Below are positions 36,529 through 44,667 of a stretch of DNA of 64,000 nucleotides, one piece after another. Numbering within the stretch: position 1 is the stretch's first letter; each line of letters begins with the position of its first letter. The DNA lies in assembly GCA_020638035.1 (NCBI GenBank), contig JACKJI010000010.1, forward strand, positions 1 through 64,000. The letters are read 5' to 3'. A program made the translations under genes and the position numbers. This DNA comes from Hyphomicrobiaceae bacterium. Its GTDB lineage: Bacteria; Pseudomonadota; Alphaproteobacteria; Rhizobiales; Hyphomicrobiaceae. The notes beneath the pieces are model-generated. The model saw nothing but the letters and a program-made list of their open reading frames with translations, searched no databases and was not told the origin of the DNA.

Positions 36529-37020
36529 TCAGGCCCCAGCGTGTTTCAGGTCGGCCGGCGAGATCAGCACCGAGAAATGCTCGCACCAGATGACGACTGA
36601 ACCGAACGACTTGATGTCGAGCCCGACGGGGAGCGGATAGCGCTGGCTACCCTTGAACGCGCGCAACTGGCCGAGATCGACGAACATCTGGCCCGTCACG
36701 TCCGCTTCACTGCGCACCTGCGCCTTGGGAACGAGGTAGACGTGGAACTTCGGCCCGGGGCCGACCTCGAAATCGTCTTTCAGGAATACGCTGCCCTCGC
36801 GCACCTCGACGCTACCCTTGCCGTAGTGCAGCGGATCTGAGGGATTGGCGTGGATGAACGTACCGTTGGCCACCACGGCGGCGGATTTTTCCGTATCCGA
36901 CAGGACGTCGGCGGCGGGCGGTGGCGGGAAGACGAAAGGAAACGCGAAGAAGCCGACCGCTACGCCAAACGCGGTGCCGAGAATCCCGCCAATCAAAAAT
37001 GAAATGATGTTGCCCTTCAT
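36529..37020 (-). CDS. Membrane-anchored DM13-domain protein
   Basis: 163 residues. One N-terminal transmembrane helix (about 5-32) with a Pro-rich end, then a DM13-like domain: ANGTFIHANPSDPLHYGKGS (about 51-70), the VEVREGSVFLKDDFEVGPGP segment and FHVYLVPKA. DM13 domains are thought to take part in redox or electron transfer. The conserved Cys lies in VVIWCEHFSVLIS near the end. Its place between lipS1 and slpl(AB), with two bases to slpl, ties it to the lipoyl/sulfur pathway, but a role is not known. The reading frame is open far upstream, but that part only shadows lipS1. Confidence 0.8.
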   Translation of the reverse strand: MKGNIISFLIGGILGTAFGVAVGFFAFPFVFPPPPAADVLSDTEKSAAVVANGTFIHANPSDPLHYGKGSVEVREGSVFLKDDFEVGPGPKFHVYLVPKAQVRSEADVTGQMFVDLGQLRAFKGSQRYPLPVGLDIKSFGSVVIWCEHFSVLISPADLKHAGA

Positions 37021-37070
37021 CGTCTGCCTCTTGTTTGCAAGTCTTTTGGTCCGCCTAACGCGGATTGAGG

Positions 37071-38396
37071 TCAAACTATGCGGGGTGCAAGCGGTTTCGT
37101 CCAGTTGGCAGAGTCGAGATCGTCGCCCGCCTCGTAGCACTCGCCCGGCCTTTCGCGCTCGAGCTGCTGGCGGACCTTGCGGATGTCGACGTCCTGTAGC
37201 GGGAAAGGATAGCTCGCGACGTTCGATGGCGGGCTGTCGCCATAGGGACGATCGCAGGCGGAGACGTCGGCTGCCTCCTTGCCGGGGCATCCCGAGGTAC
37301 GGAACGCGGTGCCCTTGTCGATGATGTCGTCGAGCGCGGCATCGGGAATGCCGAAACTTATGACTCGCCCCTGGTCGTCGAAGCGCATGTGCTCGACGCG
37401 CACTTGCGCGTAGTCGATCAGATAGCGCGCGAGCTGCACGCGGCGCCATTGGTCTCGCGGGGTCGCGGGCAGATGATCCATCAGCGAGCCCTTCTCGGGG
37501 AAGAAGCAGAACATGTGGCTGTGACCGCCCATGTCGACGAGGCGCTGGATGAGCCGCAGCACCTCCTCCTCCGTTTCGCCCATGCCGACGATGATGTGGG
37601 CGCCGAACCGCTCCTTGCCGAAGATGTCGCGCGCGTGTTCCAGCACCTCCCAATACTTGCTCCAGGAGTGCGGACTGTCGACGCCCTTGCCGCGCGTGCG
37701 ATCGAAGATCTCCGGCGTTGCGGCATCGAGTGCCACGGTGAAGATGTCGGCGCCGAGATCCTTCAGCAGCGCCACGTCCGCGCGGTCCATCGTCGTCGGG
37801 TTGGAGAGGATCGACACCGGCAGGCTTGCCGGATCGATGCGCGCGGTCCACGCCTTCAACACGCTCACCGTGTCCTCATCGGAACGCGGGTGCGTAATCA
37901 TCGAGATGCACATGCGATGGAACGGTGTCTTGTCACCGTCACGCGCAATGATGTCGACGACCTCGGCCATCGGTACGGCCGGCCAGTCGACGCGGATGAA
38001 GTTGCGGTCGGCATAATCGCGATCCGCTTCGCGATGGCGGGCGAGACCACAGTAGGCGCAATTGGCGCGGCAGCCCTCCGGATAGGTGAGCAGCAGATTG
38101 AGACAGCGCGTGCACGAGCAGCGGTGCATCGTGCCCGGCATGACACCCAGCGTGATCGCCGCGGCGGTCGACATCTGCACGTACTCAGGCGAGCGCATAT
38201 GCGGCGCCAGCCGGTTGTTGTTTGGCAGATAGACGCCTTCGGGCGGCACGTTGTGGGTCTTGACGCGTGCACCGTTGCGCGCATCTGCCGGTATCGCGCC
38301 TGGCGTGCGCGGCTGCATGGCAGAAAAGGCATTGAAGTCATTCCCGCCTGCGCCCTCGCGCGAGGGCAGCGCGCTCTCGCGCTTGATGCAGCTCAT
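37071..38396 (-). CDS. lipS1: Radical SAM lipoyl-forming enzyme, LipS1-like
   Basis: 441 residues. One of two radical SAM proteins that together insert the two sulfur atoms into octanoylated LbpA. A CxxxCxxC cluster (Cys109, Cys113, Cys116 in GCRANCAYCGLAR) binds the SAM iron-sulfur centre. A second cysteine group (Cys93, Cys95, Cys98 in HRCSCTRC) fits the auxiliary cluster that gives up sulfur. HIIVGMGETEEEVL matches the biotin/lipoyl-synthase-like fold. It lies between lipT and the DM13 gene, 22 bases from lipT. LipS1 and LipS2 names could be swapped between the two enzymes here. The family call is firm. Confidence 0.88.
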   Translation of the reverse strand: MSCIKRESALPSREGAGGNDFNAFSAMQPRTPGAIPADARNGARVKTHNVPPEGVYLPNNNRLAPHMRSPEYVQMSTAAAITLGVMPGTMHRCSCTRCLNLLLTYPEGCRANCAYCGLARHREADRDYADRNFIRVDWPAVPMAEVVDIIARDGDKTPFHRMCISMITHPRSDEDTVSVLKAWTARIDPASLPVSILSNPTTMDRADVALLKDLGADIFTVALDAATPEIFDRTRGKGVDSPHSWSKYWEVLEHARDIFGKERFGAHIIVGMGETEEEVLRLIQRLVDMGGHSHMFCFFPEKGSLMDHLPATPRDQWRRVQLARYLIDYAQVRVEHMRFDDQGRVISFGIPDAALDDIIDKGTAFRTSGCPGKEAADVSACDRPYGDSPPSNVASYPFPLQDVDIRKVRQQLERERPGECYEAGDDLDSANWTKPLAPRIV

Positions 38397-38417
38397 GTCA
38401 GCGGTGCTCCTTCATGT

Positions 38418-39533
38418 TCACGCTGCCCAGTAGTCCGGGAAGGCAATCCAGCCTTTCATCAGATCCGACGGTGTGGGCGTGCGGTCGCTTACATAGAGTG
38501 ACAGAAGTTCGCGCCGCCGCTCCAGCGCGCGTGCGAGCGAACCGCCGAACACGGCCTCGATCTCTTCCGCGTAATCGACCGTCGCATCCCTGTCACCTGC
38601 AAGGTGGGCCGCCGCCGCTTCGCCTGCAAGGCGGCCTGAGATCACCGCCGAGGCGATCCCAGCACCCGTGACGGGATTGGTCAGGCCCGCCGCATCGCCT
38701 GCGAGCAGCACCGTTGCGGGGCCCAGCGTCGAAACAAGCCGCCGCATGCCGCCGACGGGAATCGCACCGCCGGTCACGCTGAGTATGTCTCCACCGACGC
38801 GGCCTTGCCTGACGAGATCGGAATGAAGCGCATCGAGCAGCGGCTTCAAGCGGTGCCGCCAGGTTGGCGCGAGGCCGAGGCCCAGGTTGGCGACATCGCC
38901 TTTGGGAAAGAGCCAAGCATAGCCGCCCGGCATGGCGGCGGAGAGAAAGATATCTGTCGCCGCAAACGGTTTCAGCAACGGCACCGTGATCTGCCGCGTC
39001 TCGGCGATCTCGGTGTTCTCAGCCCCGACCGCCTTGCCGATGACGGAACGCGGACCGTCGGCGCCGATGATGATGCGCGCGCCAATCCACGTGCCGTCGG
39101 TGAGATGCGCGACACCACCGCCGTCGATACCACGCAGACCGACGCCGAAGCGACACTGAACCCCGGCTGTTGCAGCAGCAGCGACGAGGCCCGCGTCAAA
39201 GGACGCTCGGTCGATCATGACGCCGGGAAAATGCGGCTGGTCGTGTGTATCTGCCTGCTCGATATACGTGGTCATCGACGTGACGTCCTGGCGGCGCGCC
39301 TCTGCGAGGTCGGCGATCTCCATGCCGACAAGACGCGGCACGAACTCGGCACACTGCACGGGGCGTCCGGCTTCGACCTTGCGATCGACGGCCCACACGC
39401 GCGCCCCGCCCCGCGCCGCAGCCGCGGCCGCGCTTGCGCCTGCCGGACCCAGACCGACGACCAGCACGTCGCAGACCTGCGCGTCGTCCGTCCTATCCAC
39501 CTCTTCCGATGATCTCGCCTGCGCGCGCGCCAT
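38418..39533 (-). CDS. lipT: LipT-like FAD-dependent oxidoreductase (geranylgeranyl-reductase family)
   Basis: 371 residues from the ATG at 39533 (GAGG upstream). A GTG at 39557, overlapping the previous stop, is an alternative. FAD-binding VVGLGPAGASAAAAAARGG at the N-terminus, IGADGPRSVIG in the middle and LLAGDAAGLTNPVTGAGI near residue 290 define the geranylgeranyl-reductase/p-hydroxybenzoate-hydroxylase-like family. In lipoate-assembly clusters this partner is called LipT and is proposed to supply electrons to the radical SAM enzymes. Its position between the two lipS genes fits. The electron donor cannot be read from the sequence. Confidence 0.82.
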   Translation of the reverse strand: MARAQARSSEEVDRTDDAQVCDVLVVGLGPAGASAAAAAARGGARVWAVDRKVEAGRPVQCAEFVPRLVGMEIADLAEARRQDVTSMTTYIEQADTHDQPHFPGVMIDRASFDAGLVAAAATAGVQCRFGVGLRGIDGGGVAHLTDGTWIGARIIIGADGPRSVIGKAVGAENTEIAETRQITVPLLKPFAATDIFLSAAMPGGYAWLFPKGDVANLGLGLAPTWRHRLKPLLDALHSDLVRQGRVGGDILSVTGGAIPVGGMRRLVSTLGPATVLLAGDAAGLTNPVTGAGIASAVISGRLAGEAAAAHLAGDRDATVDYAEEIEAVFGGSLARALERRRELLSLYVSDRTPTPSDLMKGWIAFPDYWAA

Positions 39534-39546
39534 CGCCCTGCCCGCC

Positions 39547-39918
39547 TCACTTGTCACGCAATAGGCCCGGCACGCTGGTGCCGTTCATGCCGTAAGCGCC
39601 GCGCATCTCCAGACAGAACGAGCGCAACCGCTCGTTGGCGACAGCCTCGGCGGCGCGCTCATCGGCTTCCGTGACGCCCGCCTTGAAGGCGGCGGTAGGC
39701 TTCAGCGGATCGACGCCCTTTTTCGCCATCAGGTCCGCGCGCACTGCCTCGTCGAGCACGAGACCGGAGCAGACGCTCTTAGCCATCTCGGTCTCGCCGT
39801 AGACGATACCCATGCCGGTCTCAGCCGCTTCGTCAGCGCATGCCGATGTGGTGGCAAGGCCAACTGCGCACGCAAGCAGCGCAGCGATGCAGTAGGCACG
39901 TGGGATCACGCCGCGCAT
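39547..39918 (-). CDS. Small secreted protein in the lipoate locus, unknown function
   Basis: 123 residues. Signal peptide ending near SACADE (about 29). The mature part has Cys50 in SVCSGLVLDEA and Cys102 in RSFCLEMRGAYG, which could form a disulfide. Its start overlaps the end of lipS2 by 13 bases and its stop lies 13 bases before lipT, so it is co-translated within the operon. No family recognised. A periplasmic protein between cytosolic lipoate enzymes is odd. Confidence 0.7.
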   Translation of the reverse strand: MRGVIPRAYCIAALLACAVGLATTSACADEAAETGMGIVYGETEMAKSVCSGLVLDEAVRADLMAKKGVDPLKPTAAFKAGVTEADERAAEAVANERLRSFCLEMRGAYGMNGTSVPGLLRDK

Positions 39919-40991
39919 GAAGCACCTCCGGTGACCGACGCAAGACCGGCACGGATCGAGCAGCAGGCATGCTGCTGTGTAAAGGGGCGGCCGATCGCCT
40001 CAGCCACGGCTGCCGCACCATCAGCGGGATAAGCGATACCATCGAGGCCTGCCATCACGGCGTAGGCGTCAACGACGCGCTTGTGCATGCCGGCAGGCCG
40101 AGCGCAGCCGAGGTTCACCGGACGATCGGGCAGACGGGCGCGCGCCTCGCGCAGGATGGTGCCGACCTCGGTGGTGGTTGGCGTCACGAACGTACCCTCG
40201 CGGGCATAGAACGGCATGATCACCACAAGCACGAGAGAATGGATGGCATGGCGGGCGCAGATGTCGAGCGCGCGCGCTTCGCCGAGCAGGCGACCGTAGT
40301 GCAGCCCGATGACGATATGCGGCACCACCTCCATGCGGGTCGTGCACAGTGCCGCGAGCGTCGCCTCGAAGTCCTCCACCGGGCGATCGAGATGATAGAC
40401 GTCGCGGATTGTTTCATCGGCGCCGATCACGTCCATCATCACCGTATCGACACCGGCGCCTTCCATCCGTCGCGCCCGAGGCTCGTCCAGCAGTGCGGAG
40501 TGGATGGCGATCTTCAGATGAGGAAAGTCGCGTTTCAGATTTTCGATGACCCGATAGTACTTCTCGTACTTGATCTCGTTGCGCCGGTTGGAGCCACCCG
40601 ACAGCAGGAAGCCCTGAAGGTTTTGCAGCAGCACGAGATCGCGCACCTTCGCATCGAGCATTTCCGGCGTCGTCGCCTGGATCATCGGCTCCAATATCCG
40701 GCCGCGGCAGTGGTCGCAGTCGAGCGCACAGGCGCTACCCGTCACGGAGAACGCCGGGAACGCATTGCGCGAACAGCCTTTCAGCTCGCTCGTCTCGTAC
40801 TCGCGGAAGGTGGGGGTGGAAAAGCGGATCTCGCGAAGGGGCCGCGAGAGCGCGTCGCGTTCGAGTGACGCGACCAGTGCGGCGTCGAATTCGGCATCCT
40901 CCAAGGCTTCGATGGCCGCGAGGCGCTCGCGCCACGGGAGAGCCATGCGGGCCATGTCTCCACTGCCCATGTCCTGCACTTTCAGATCCAT
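39906..40991 (-). CDS. lipS2: Radical SAM lipoyl-forming enzyme, LipS2-like
   Basis: 361 residues from the ATG at 40991, with GAGGCGG about ten bases upstream. The radical SAM cluster is CxxxCxxC (Cys88, Cys92, Cys95 in ACALDCDHCRGR). Cys73 in LKGCSRNAFPAFSV and the C-terminal HACCSIRAG may bind the auxiliary cluster. GFLLSGGSNRRNEIKYEKYY and VPHIVIGLHYG are the family-typical barrel segments. It works with LipS1 on LbpA. It overlaps the small secreted gene by 13 bases and follows the HdrD-like gene by 135 bases. The numbering relative to the other radical SAM protein is uncertain. Confidence 0.86.
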   Translation of the reverse strand: MDLKVQDMGSGDMARMALPWRERLAAIEALEDAEFDAALVASLERDALSRPLREIRFSTPTFREYETSELKGCSRNAFPAFSVTGSACALDCDHCRGRILEPMIQATTPEMLDAKVRDLVLLQNLQGFLLSGGSNRRNEIKYEKYYRVIENLKRDFPHLKIAIHSALLDEPRARRMEGAGVDTVMMDVIGADETIRDVYHLDRPVEDFEATLAALCTTRMEVVPHIVIGLHYGRLLGEARALDICARHAIHSLVLVVIMPFYAREGTFVTPTTTEVGTILREARARLPDRPVNLGCARPAGMHKRVVDAYAVMAGLDGIAYPADGAAAVAEAIGRPFTQQHACCSIRAGLASVTGGASCAA

Positions 40992-41126
40992 TGGGAATTC
41001 CGCCTCACGCAGCTGCCGCGATGGTGTCGGCGCACGCCCGCGCACCGTCGCAAGTCGAATGCGGCAGCTCATATGGCTGCCCTGGCGAGACACCAACGGC
41101 ATGGTCGACCATCGGGGGGCGCCGCC

Positions 41127-42431
41127 TCATCCCTTGTCTGCCGGCACGAGGTTATCGGCAAGCAGCTCAACGATGCTGATGAGTTCCTTGTCCCACTTCA
41201 AGGCCGCCTTGCTCTCGTCCATCGTCAAGCGGCAGTTGGCACACGCGGAGACAAGTGCCGGCGCACCTGTTGCCTCGACCTGCGCCATCTTGATGCGGAA
41301 GACCTCGTGGCGTACGTCAGCCGCGCGGCCCATCGCCTGCACGCCGCCGCCACCGCCACAGCACCAGTTGTAGTTCCCCGTTGGCGTCATCTCGCGGAAG
41401 TCCGTAGCAAAGCCGTCGAGCAGATAGCGTGCGTCGGCCGTCGCGCCACCGCGGCGCGAGATCTGGCAGGGGTCGTGATAGGTCACCGCCTGCTCGGAAT
41501 AGGGCTTGAACTTCAGCCGCCCTTGCCGCTTCAGGTCGGCAAGGTACTCGGTGATGTGGACCACTTCGAACGGCAGCGCGCGACCAAGCAGATTAGCGCC
41601 CGACCAGCGCAGCACGCCATATGCGTGACCGCACTCGGGCACCACCACCGTCCTGGCGCCGACAGCCTCGGCCGCGGTGGCGATGCGCTCGACCATCGTC
41701 TTGGCAATGTCACCCTTACCCGACAGCACGCCGAAATTGGTTGCCTCGTAACCCTTGGAGGAGAGCGTCCAGTCGATGCCGGCCGCGTTGAGCAGCTTCG
41801 CCATGGCGACGACCGAGTCGGGATACTTCATCATCTCGATCGAGGAGACGGTGAGCAGCACCTCCGCCTTCTCCTTGTCGAGCGGAATCTCGACCTCGTT
41901 GTCGTCGGCGAGCCATTCAACACGATCCGCCAACACCTCGGGCGTGACGCCGAGTGGGCTGCCCTTGTCACGCGCATTATCGGCTGCCTGCAAAAGGTCG
42001 GGCGGGCCGAGACCGGCAGCGACAAAAGCCTGTCGGGTGGCTGCGACGACGGACGCAATGTCGATCGCCATCGGACAGACGATCGTGCAGCGCGCGCACA
42101 TCGTGCATGTGTCGAAGATCAGCGGTTCCCAGTCGCGCAGTTCCGCTTCGGTGATTGCCGGTGCCAGTCCCAGCGCCTTCTTCAGTCCGGCAAACGGCGA
42201 CTTGCTGCGGCGGTAGACGCGGGTCATCGGCTGCAGCTTCAACGCCGGCGTATGGCGCGGGTCCTGCGTCGCCTCGTGGAAATGACAGGCCTGGGCGCAC
42301 TGGCCGCAATGGACACAGGCATCGAGATAGGCGGCGATGTGGCCGCCCAGCAGCGCCTCCATCTTGGTGACGGCGGCCTCGACATTCACCGGGCGGTTGT
42401 CGGGAGCGATGGTTCCTGGCGCTACAGTCAT
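41127..42431 (-). CDS. HdrD/DsrK-like iron-sulfur protein with one CCG domain
   Basis: 434 residues. Two ferredoxin-type [4Fe-4S] motifs come first: Cys39/42/45/49 (CVHCGQCAQACH) and Cys109/112/115/119 (CTMCARCTIVCP). One complete CCG domain follows: Cys322, Cys357-Cys358-Gly359, Cys397 and Cys400, the binding site of the non-cubane cluster that acts on disulfides in HdrB/HdrD. A first CCG domain is degenerate (only Cys267 in PECGHAYG), as in DsrK. The gene overlaps the DsrM/NarI-like gene by 4 bases, so a membrane quinone:thiol/disulfide oxidoreductase is likely. It could oxidise dihydrolipoyl-LbpA or another thiol. A glycolate-oxidase-type subunit is less likely given the neighbours. Confidence 0.85.
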   Translation of the reverse strand: MTVAPGTIAPDNRPVNVEAAVTKMEALLGGHIAAYLDACVHCGQCAQACHFHEATQDPRHTPALKLQPMTRVYRRSKSPFAGLKKALGLAPAITEAELRDWEPLIFDTCTMCARCTIVCPMAIDIASVVAATRQAFVAAGLGPPDLLQAADNARDKGSPLGVTPEVLADRVEWLADDNEVEIPLDKEKAEVLLTVSSIEMMKYPDSVVAMAKLLNAAGIDWTLSSKGYEATNFGVLSGKGDIAKTMVERIATAAEAVGARTVVVPECGHAYGVLRWSGANLLGRALPFEVVHITEYLADLKRQGRLKFKPYSEQAVTYHDPCQISRRGGATADARYLLDGFATDFREMTPTGNYNWCCGGGGGVQAMGRAADVRHEVFRIKMAQVEATGAPALVSACANCRLTMDESKAALKWDKELISIVELLADNLVPADKG

Positions 42432-43078
42432 GGTGCAAATCCCCTGCGGCCGTAGGTGGCGCCGGTCTTGGCGCGGGCGAGGACGAAGGTGAAGGCGTGC
42501 ATCAGGCGCGAGAACGGGAAGTAGATCATCAGCGCCTCGACGGAGAGCATGTGAGTGGCGCGCAAGCCATCATGTGCCTCCTGCAGTGCCAGACACCCCG
42601 TCAGCATGGCAATGAAGGTGAGCCACACGCCCAGATGATCGTCGATGTCGGTGAGCTGCTTCTTCACCGGGTCGGTCAGTCGGTGCACGTAGAGCAGGAT
42701 GAGCCCGGCGAAGGCAGCCTCTGCCGCGACAATAAAGGCCCAGCGCGGCAGCTTTGGCCAACCGAGGTCGGACCCGATCAGCCGCTCCTGGATGAACTCC
42801 ACATGCGGTGCGGCGAACAGCACCAGCACGAGCAGGCCGACATGAAACATGTAGCCCGTTACGAAGTGATAGAGCGTGCGGCCGAGGTTGCCACCATGTG
42901 GCACGGAATGCTGGATCAGGGCCTTCAGTGCCCCGCCAAGACCGCCGCTCGCGGAGCGCGCTTGCGAGAGGTCGGACGGTCGCTTCATGGCGACAAGCAC
43001 GATGAGACGCCAGGCAACACCGACCAAGAACGTGGCCAGTGCCAGATACCAAAGTGGTCCTTCGATGAATTCGATCAT
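42428..43078 (-). CDS. DsrM/NarI-like cytochrome b membrane subunit
   Basis: 216 residues with about five transmembrane helices (roughly 8-30, 70-90, 112-131, 150-165, 175-200). Histidines within or at the ends of helices (His71, His79, His176, His194) fit haem b binding as in the nitrate-reductase gamma/DsrM family. It overlaps the HdrD-like gene by 4 bases downstream and the second cytochrome gene by 4 bases upstream, so three subunits of one complex are likely made together. Expected role: electron transfer between the iron-sulfur partner and quinone. Confidence 0.8.
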   Translation of the reverse strand: MIEFIEGPLWYLALATFLVGVAWRLIVLVAMKRPSDLSQARSASGGLGGALKALIQHSVPHGGNLGRTLYHFVTGYMFHVGLLVLVLFAAPHVEFIQERLIGSDLGWPKLPRWAFIVAAEAAFAGLILLYVHRLTDPVKKQLTDIDDHLGVWLTFIAMLTGCLALQEAHDGLRATHMLSVEALMIYFPFSRLMHAFTFVLARAKTGATYGRRGFAP

Positions 43079-44337
43079 GGCCTCACCCCATGCATGACGC
43101 CATCACCCACGGCGCCGGCCTCGACCTCGGCACGCGCCGTGTCGGTCGTCGCCTGCCCCTTGTGCTCGGCGTACCACCGATCGTGGTGCTCCTTTGCCCA
43201 GTTCTCGTCGACGGTGCCCGTACTCATCGCCTCGAAGGCGCCTTCCATGCCGATCGAGCCGATGTAGGCATGGCCGATGCCGACCGTAATGAAGATCAGG
43301 GCGGCGATGCCGTGTGCGAGATTGGCGAGCTGAGCCTGTGAGCGATCGACGAGCGCATCGGGGAAGAGAAGAATGAAGCCCGATGCCGAAATGGCGAGGC
43401 CCAGAACGATGGTGAGCAGGAACCAGATCTTCTGTCCGGCATTATACTTGCCCGAACTCGCATGCCCGCCGAACAGCCCGCCGGCCTTCAGCAGCCACGA
43501 GATGTCGACGAGGCGTGGAGCGTTGCCTTTGATGAAGAGCACGAGGATCGCCAGGACCGCGGGAAGGAACAGCGGTCCGAACAGGTTGTGGCCCTGCATC
43601 GATGCGCTGGCCATGATCGAGAATGCGTTCGGGCCGATCAGAGGCAACAACACGGATTTGCCGAACAGGATGATGAGGCCCGAGATCGCCAGCAGGACGA
43701 ACAGCGTGGCTGCGAACCAGTGGGCAATGCGCTGTGCCAGAGTGAACCGCGCAATGACACGGCCGGAACGGCCACCATGGATCTTGATGCGGCCACGCAG
43801 GAGAAAGAAGAGCGCAATTGCCGCGAGCACGCCGAGCAGCGCCATGCTGCCGTAGCGCGTCAACTGCTCGTTGCGGATCAGCCGCCAGTCCTCGCCCGCG
43901 CTCTGAATGAGAATGCCGCTCTCGGCACCTGGCAGGACGACATTGCCCCGCGCGCCATAACGGATGCGCGACCAGAACTCCTCAGTGACCGACTGATTGC
44001 CGCGCGCATGATCGGGCGGTGGGATCGGCCCCTCGACGGCGGGCAAGCCGCCAGGGCGGCGCACTGCGCCTGCGGCATCGGGAAGATTGACCGCGCCGGC
44101 GGGCGGCCGCACCGAGCCGCCTGGCGTAGCGATGCTGCCGGCACTTTTCAGCGCCTCCGGGTCTGGGAGCTGTTGTGCTCTTGCCGCATCCGGAGCAAGC
44201 GCACCTGCCAGAACCAGCAGCAAGGCCAGAACGGCGAACGGTGACGCAATCGGGCGGCGCCTTGCCGGAAGTCCGTGGATCGGCGCGCGGGTCAAATAGC
44301 GCTTGATCCATGACGGCCAGCGACAGGTTCGGGTCAT
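43075..44337 (-). CDS. Formate-dehydrogenase-gamma-like cytochrome b556 subunit
   Basis: 420 residues from the ATG at 44337, preceded by GGGGGTG; a start at 44397 is open but less likely. An N-terminal signal or anchor (about 34-55) and a Pro-rich periplasmic stretch (60-125) lead to four or five transmembrane helices. Haem histidines are in RIAHWFAATLF, MQGHNLFGPLFL and ANLAHGIAALIF. The C-terminal TGTVDENWAKEHHDRWY is typical of the gamma subunit of formate dehydrogenase. No alpha or beta subunit gene is present. Coupling to the DsrM-like and HdrD-like genes by 4-base overlaps suggests reuse as part of the sulfur membrane complex. Confidence 0.82.
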   Translation of the reverse strand: MTRTCRWPSWIKRYLTRAPIHGLPARRRPIASPFAVLALLLVLAGALAPDAARAQQLPDPEALKSAGSIATPGGSVRPPAGAVNLPDAAGAVRRPGGLPAVEGPIPPPDHARGNQSVTEEFWSRIRYGARGNVVLPGAESGILIQSAGEDWRLIRNEQLTRYGSMALLGVLAAIALFFLLRGRIKIHGGRSGRVIARFTLAQRIAHWFAATLFVLLAISGLIILFGKSVLLPLIGPNAFSIMASASMQGHNLFGPLFLPAVLAILVLFIKGNAPRLVDISWLLKAGGLFGGHASSGKYNAGQKIWFLLTIVLGLAISASGFILLFPDALVDRSQAQLANLAHGIAALIFITVGIGHAYIGSIGMEGAFEAMSTGTVDENWAKEHHDRWYAEHKGQATTDTARAEVEAGAVGDGVMHGVRP

Positions 44338-44667
44338 GAACACCCCCAAGGGCTGGAATTCAATTCCAAGAATATCTCCATCATCCAAATCCTGCATATA
44401 AAGTCACCCGTGAATTTGAGCTTGCTCAGTTACTGCCGGAAAAGGATGGATGCTTCGGCGCCGCAGCACGTACCGTACTCAGACGGCACCGCCATTGCGG
44501 AGCGCGGACGCCACGTTCGTGTGACACGTGTTCGCGCATCGCGTCCTGCGTATGCGGACGGCGCGCAAATTGTCGATGCATGAATGATTGTGCGCGCGCA
44601 ACCTGCCGGAGGAATCAGGCGAGCGCGAACCAGCACGGCCGTGAGTGCAGGTGGCAGACCGCGCCGA
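44338..44667. other. Intergenic gap between the RND and cytochrome genes
   Basis: 330 bases on the path from the RND gene to the cytochrome gene. A 69-codon minus-strand frame crosses it but shows no family features. A promoter for the cytochrome-HdrD-lipoate operon could lie here. I see no clear terminator. Confidence 0.35.

Noticed and set aside
37021..37851. Upstream extension of the DM13 frame on the minus strand
   Set aside because: The extension overlaps lipS1 in another frame and has no membrane or domain signal; the ATG at 37020 begins exactly at the membrane helix.
41073..42455. 460-codon plus-strand frame
   Set aside because: Antisense to the HdrD-like gene with its eight clustered cysteines; no signal of its own.
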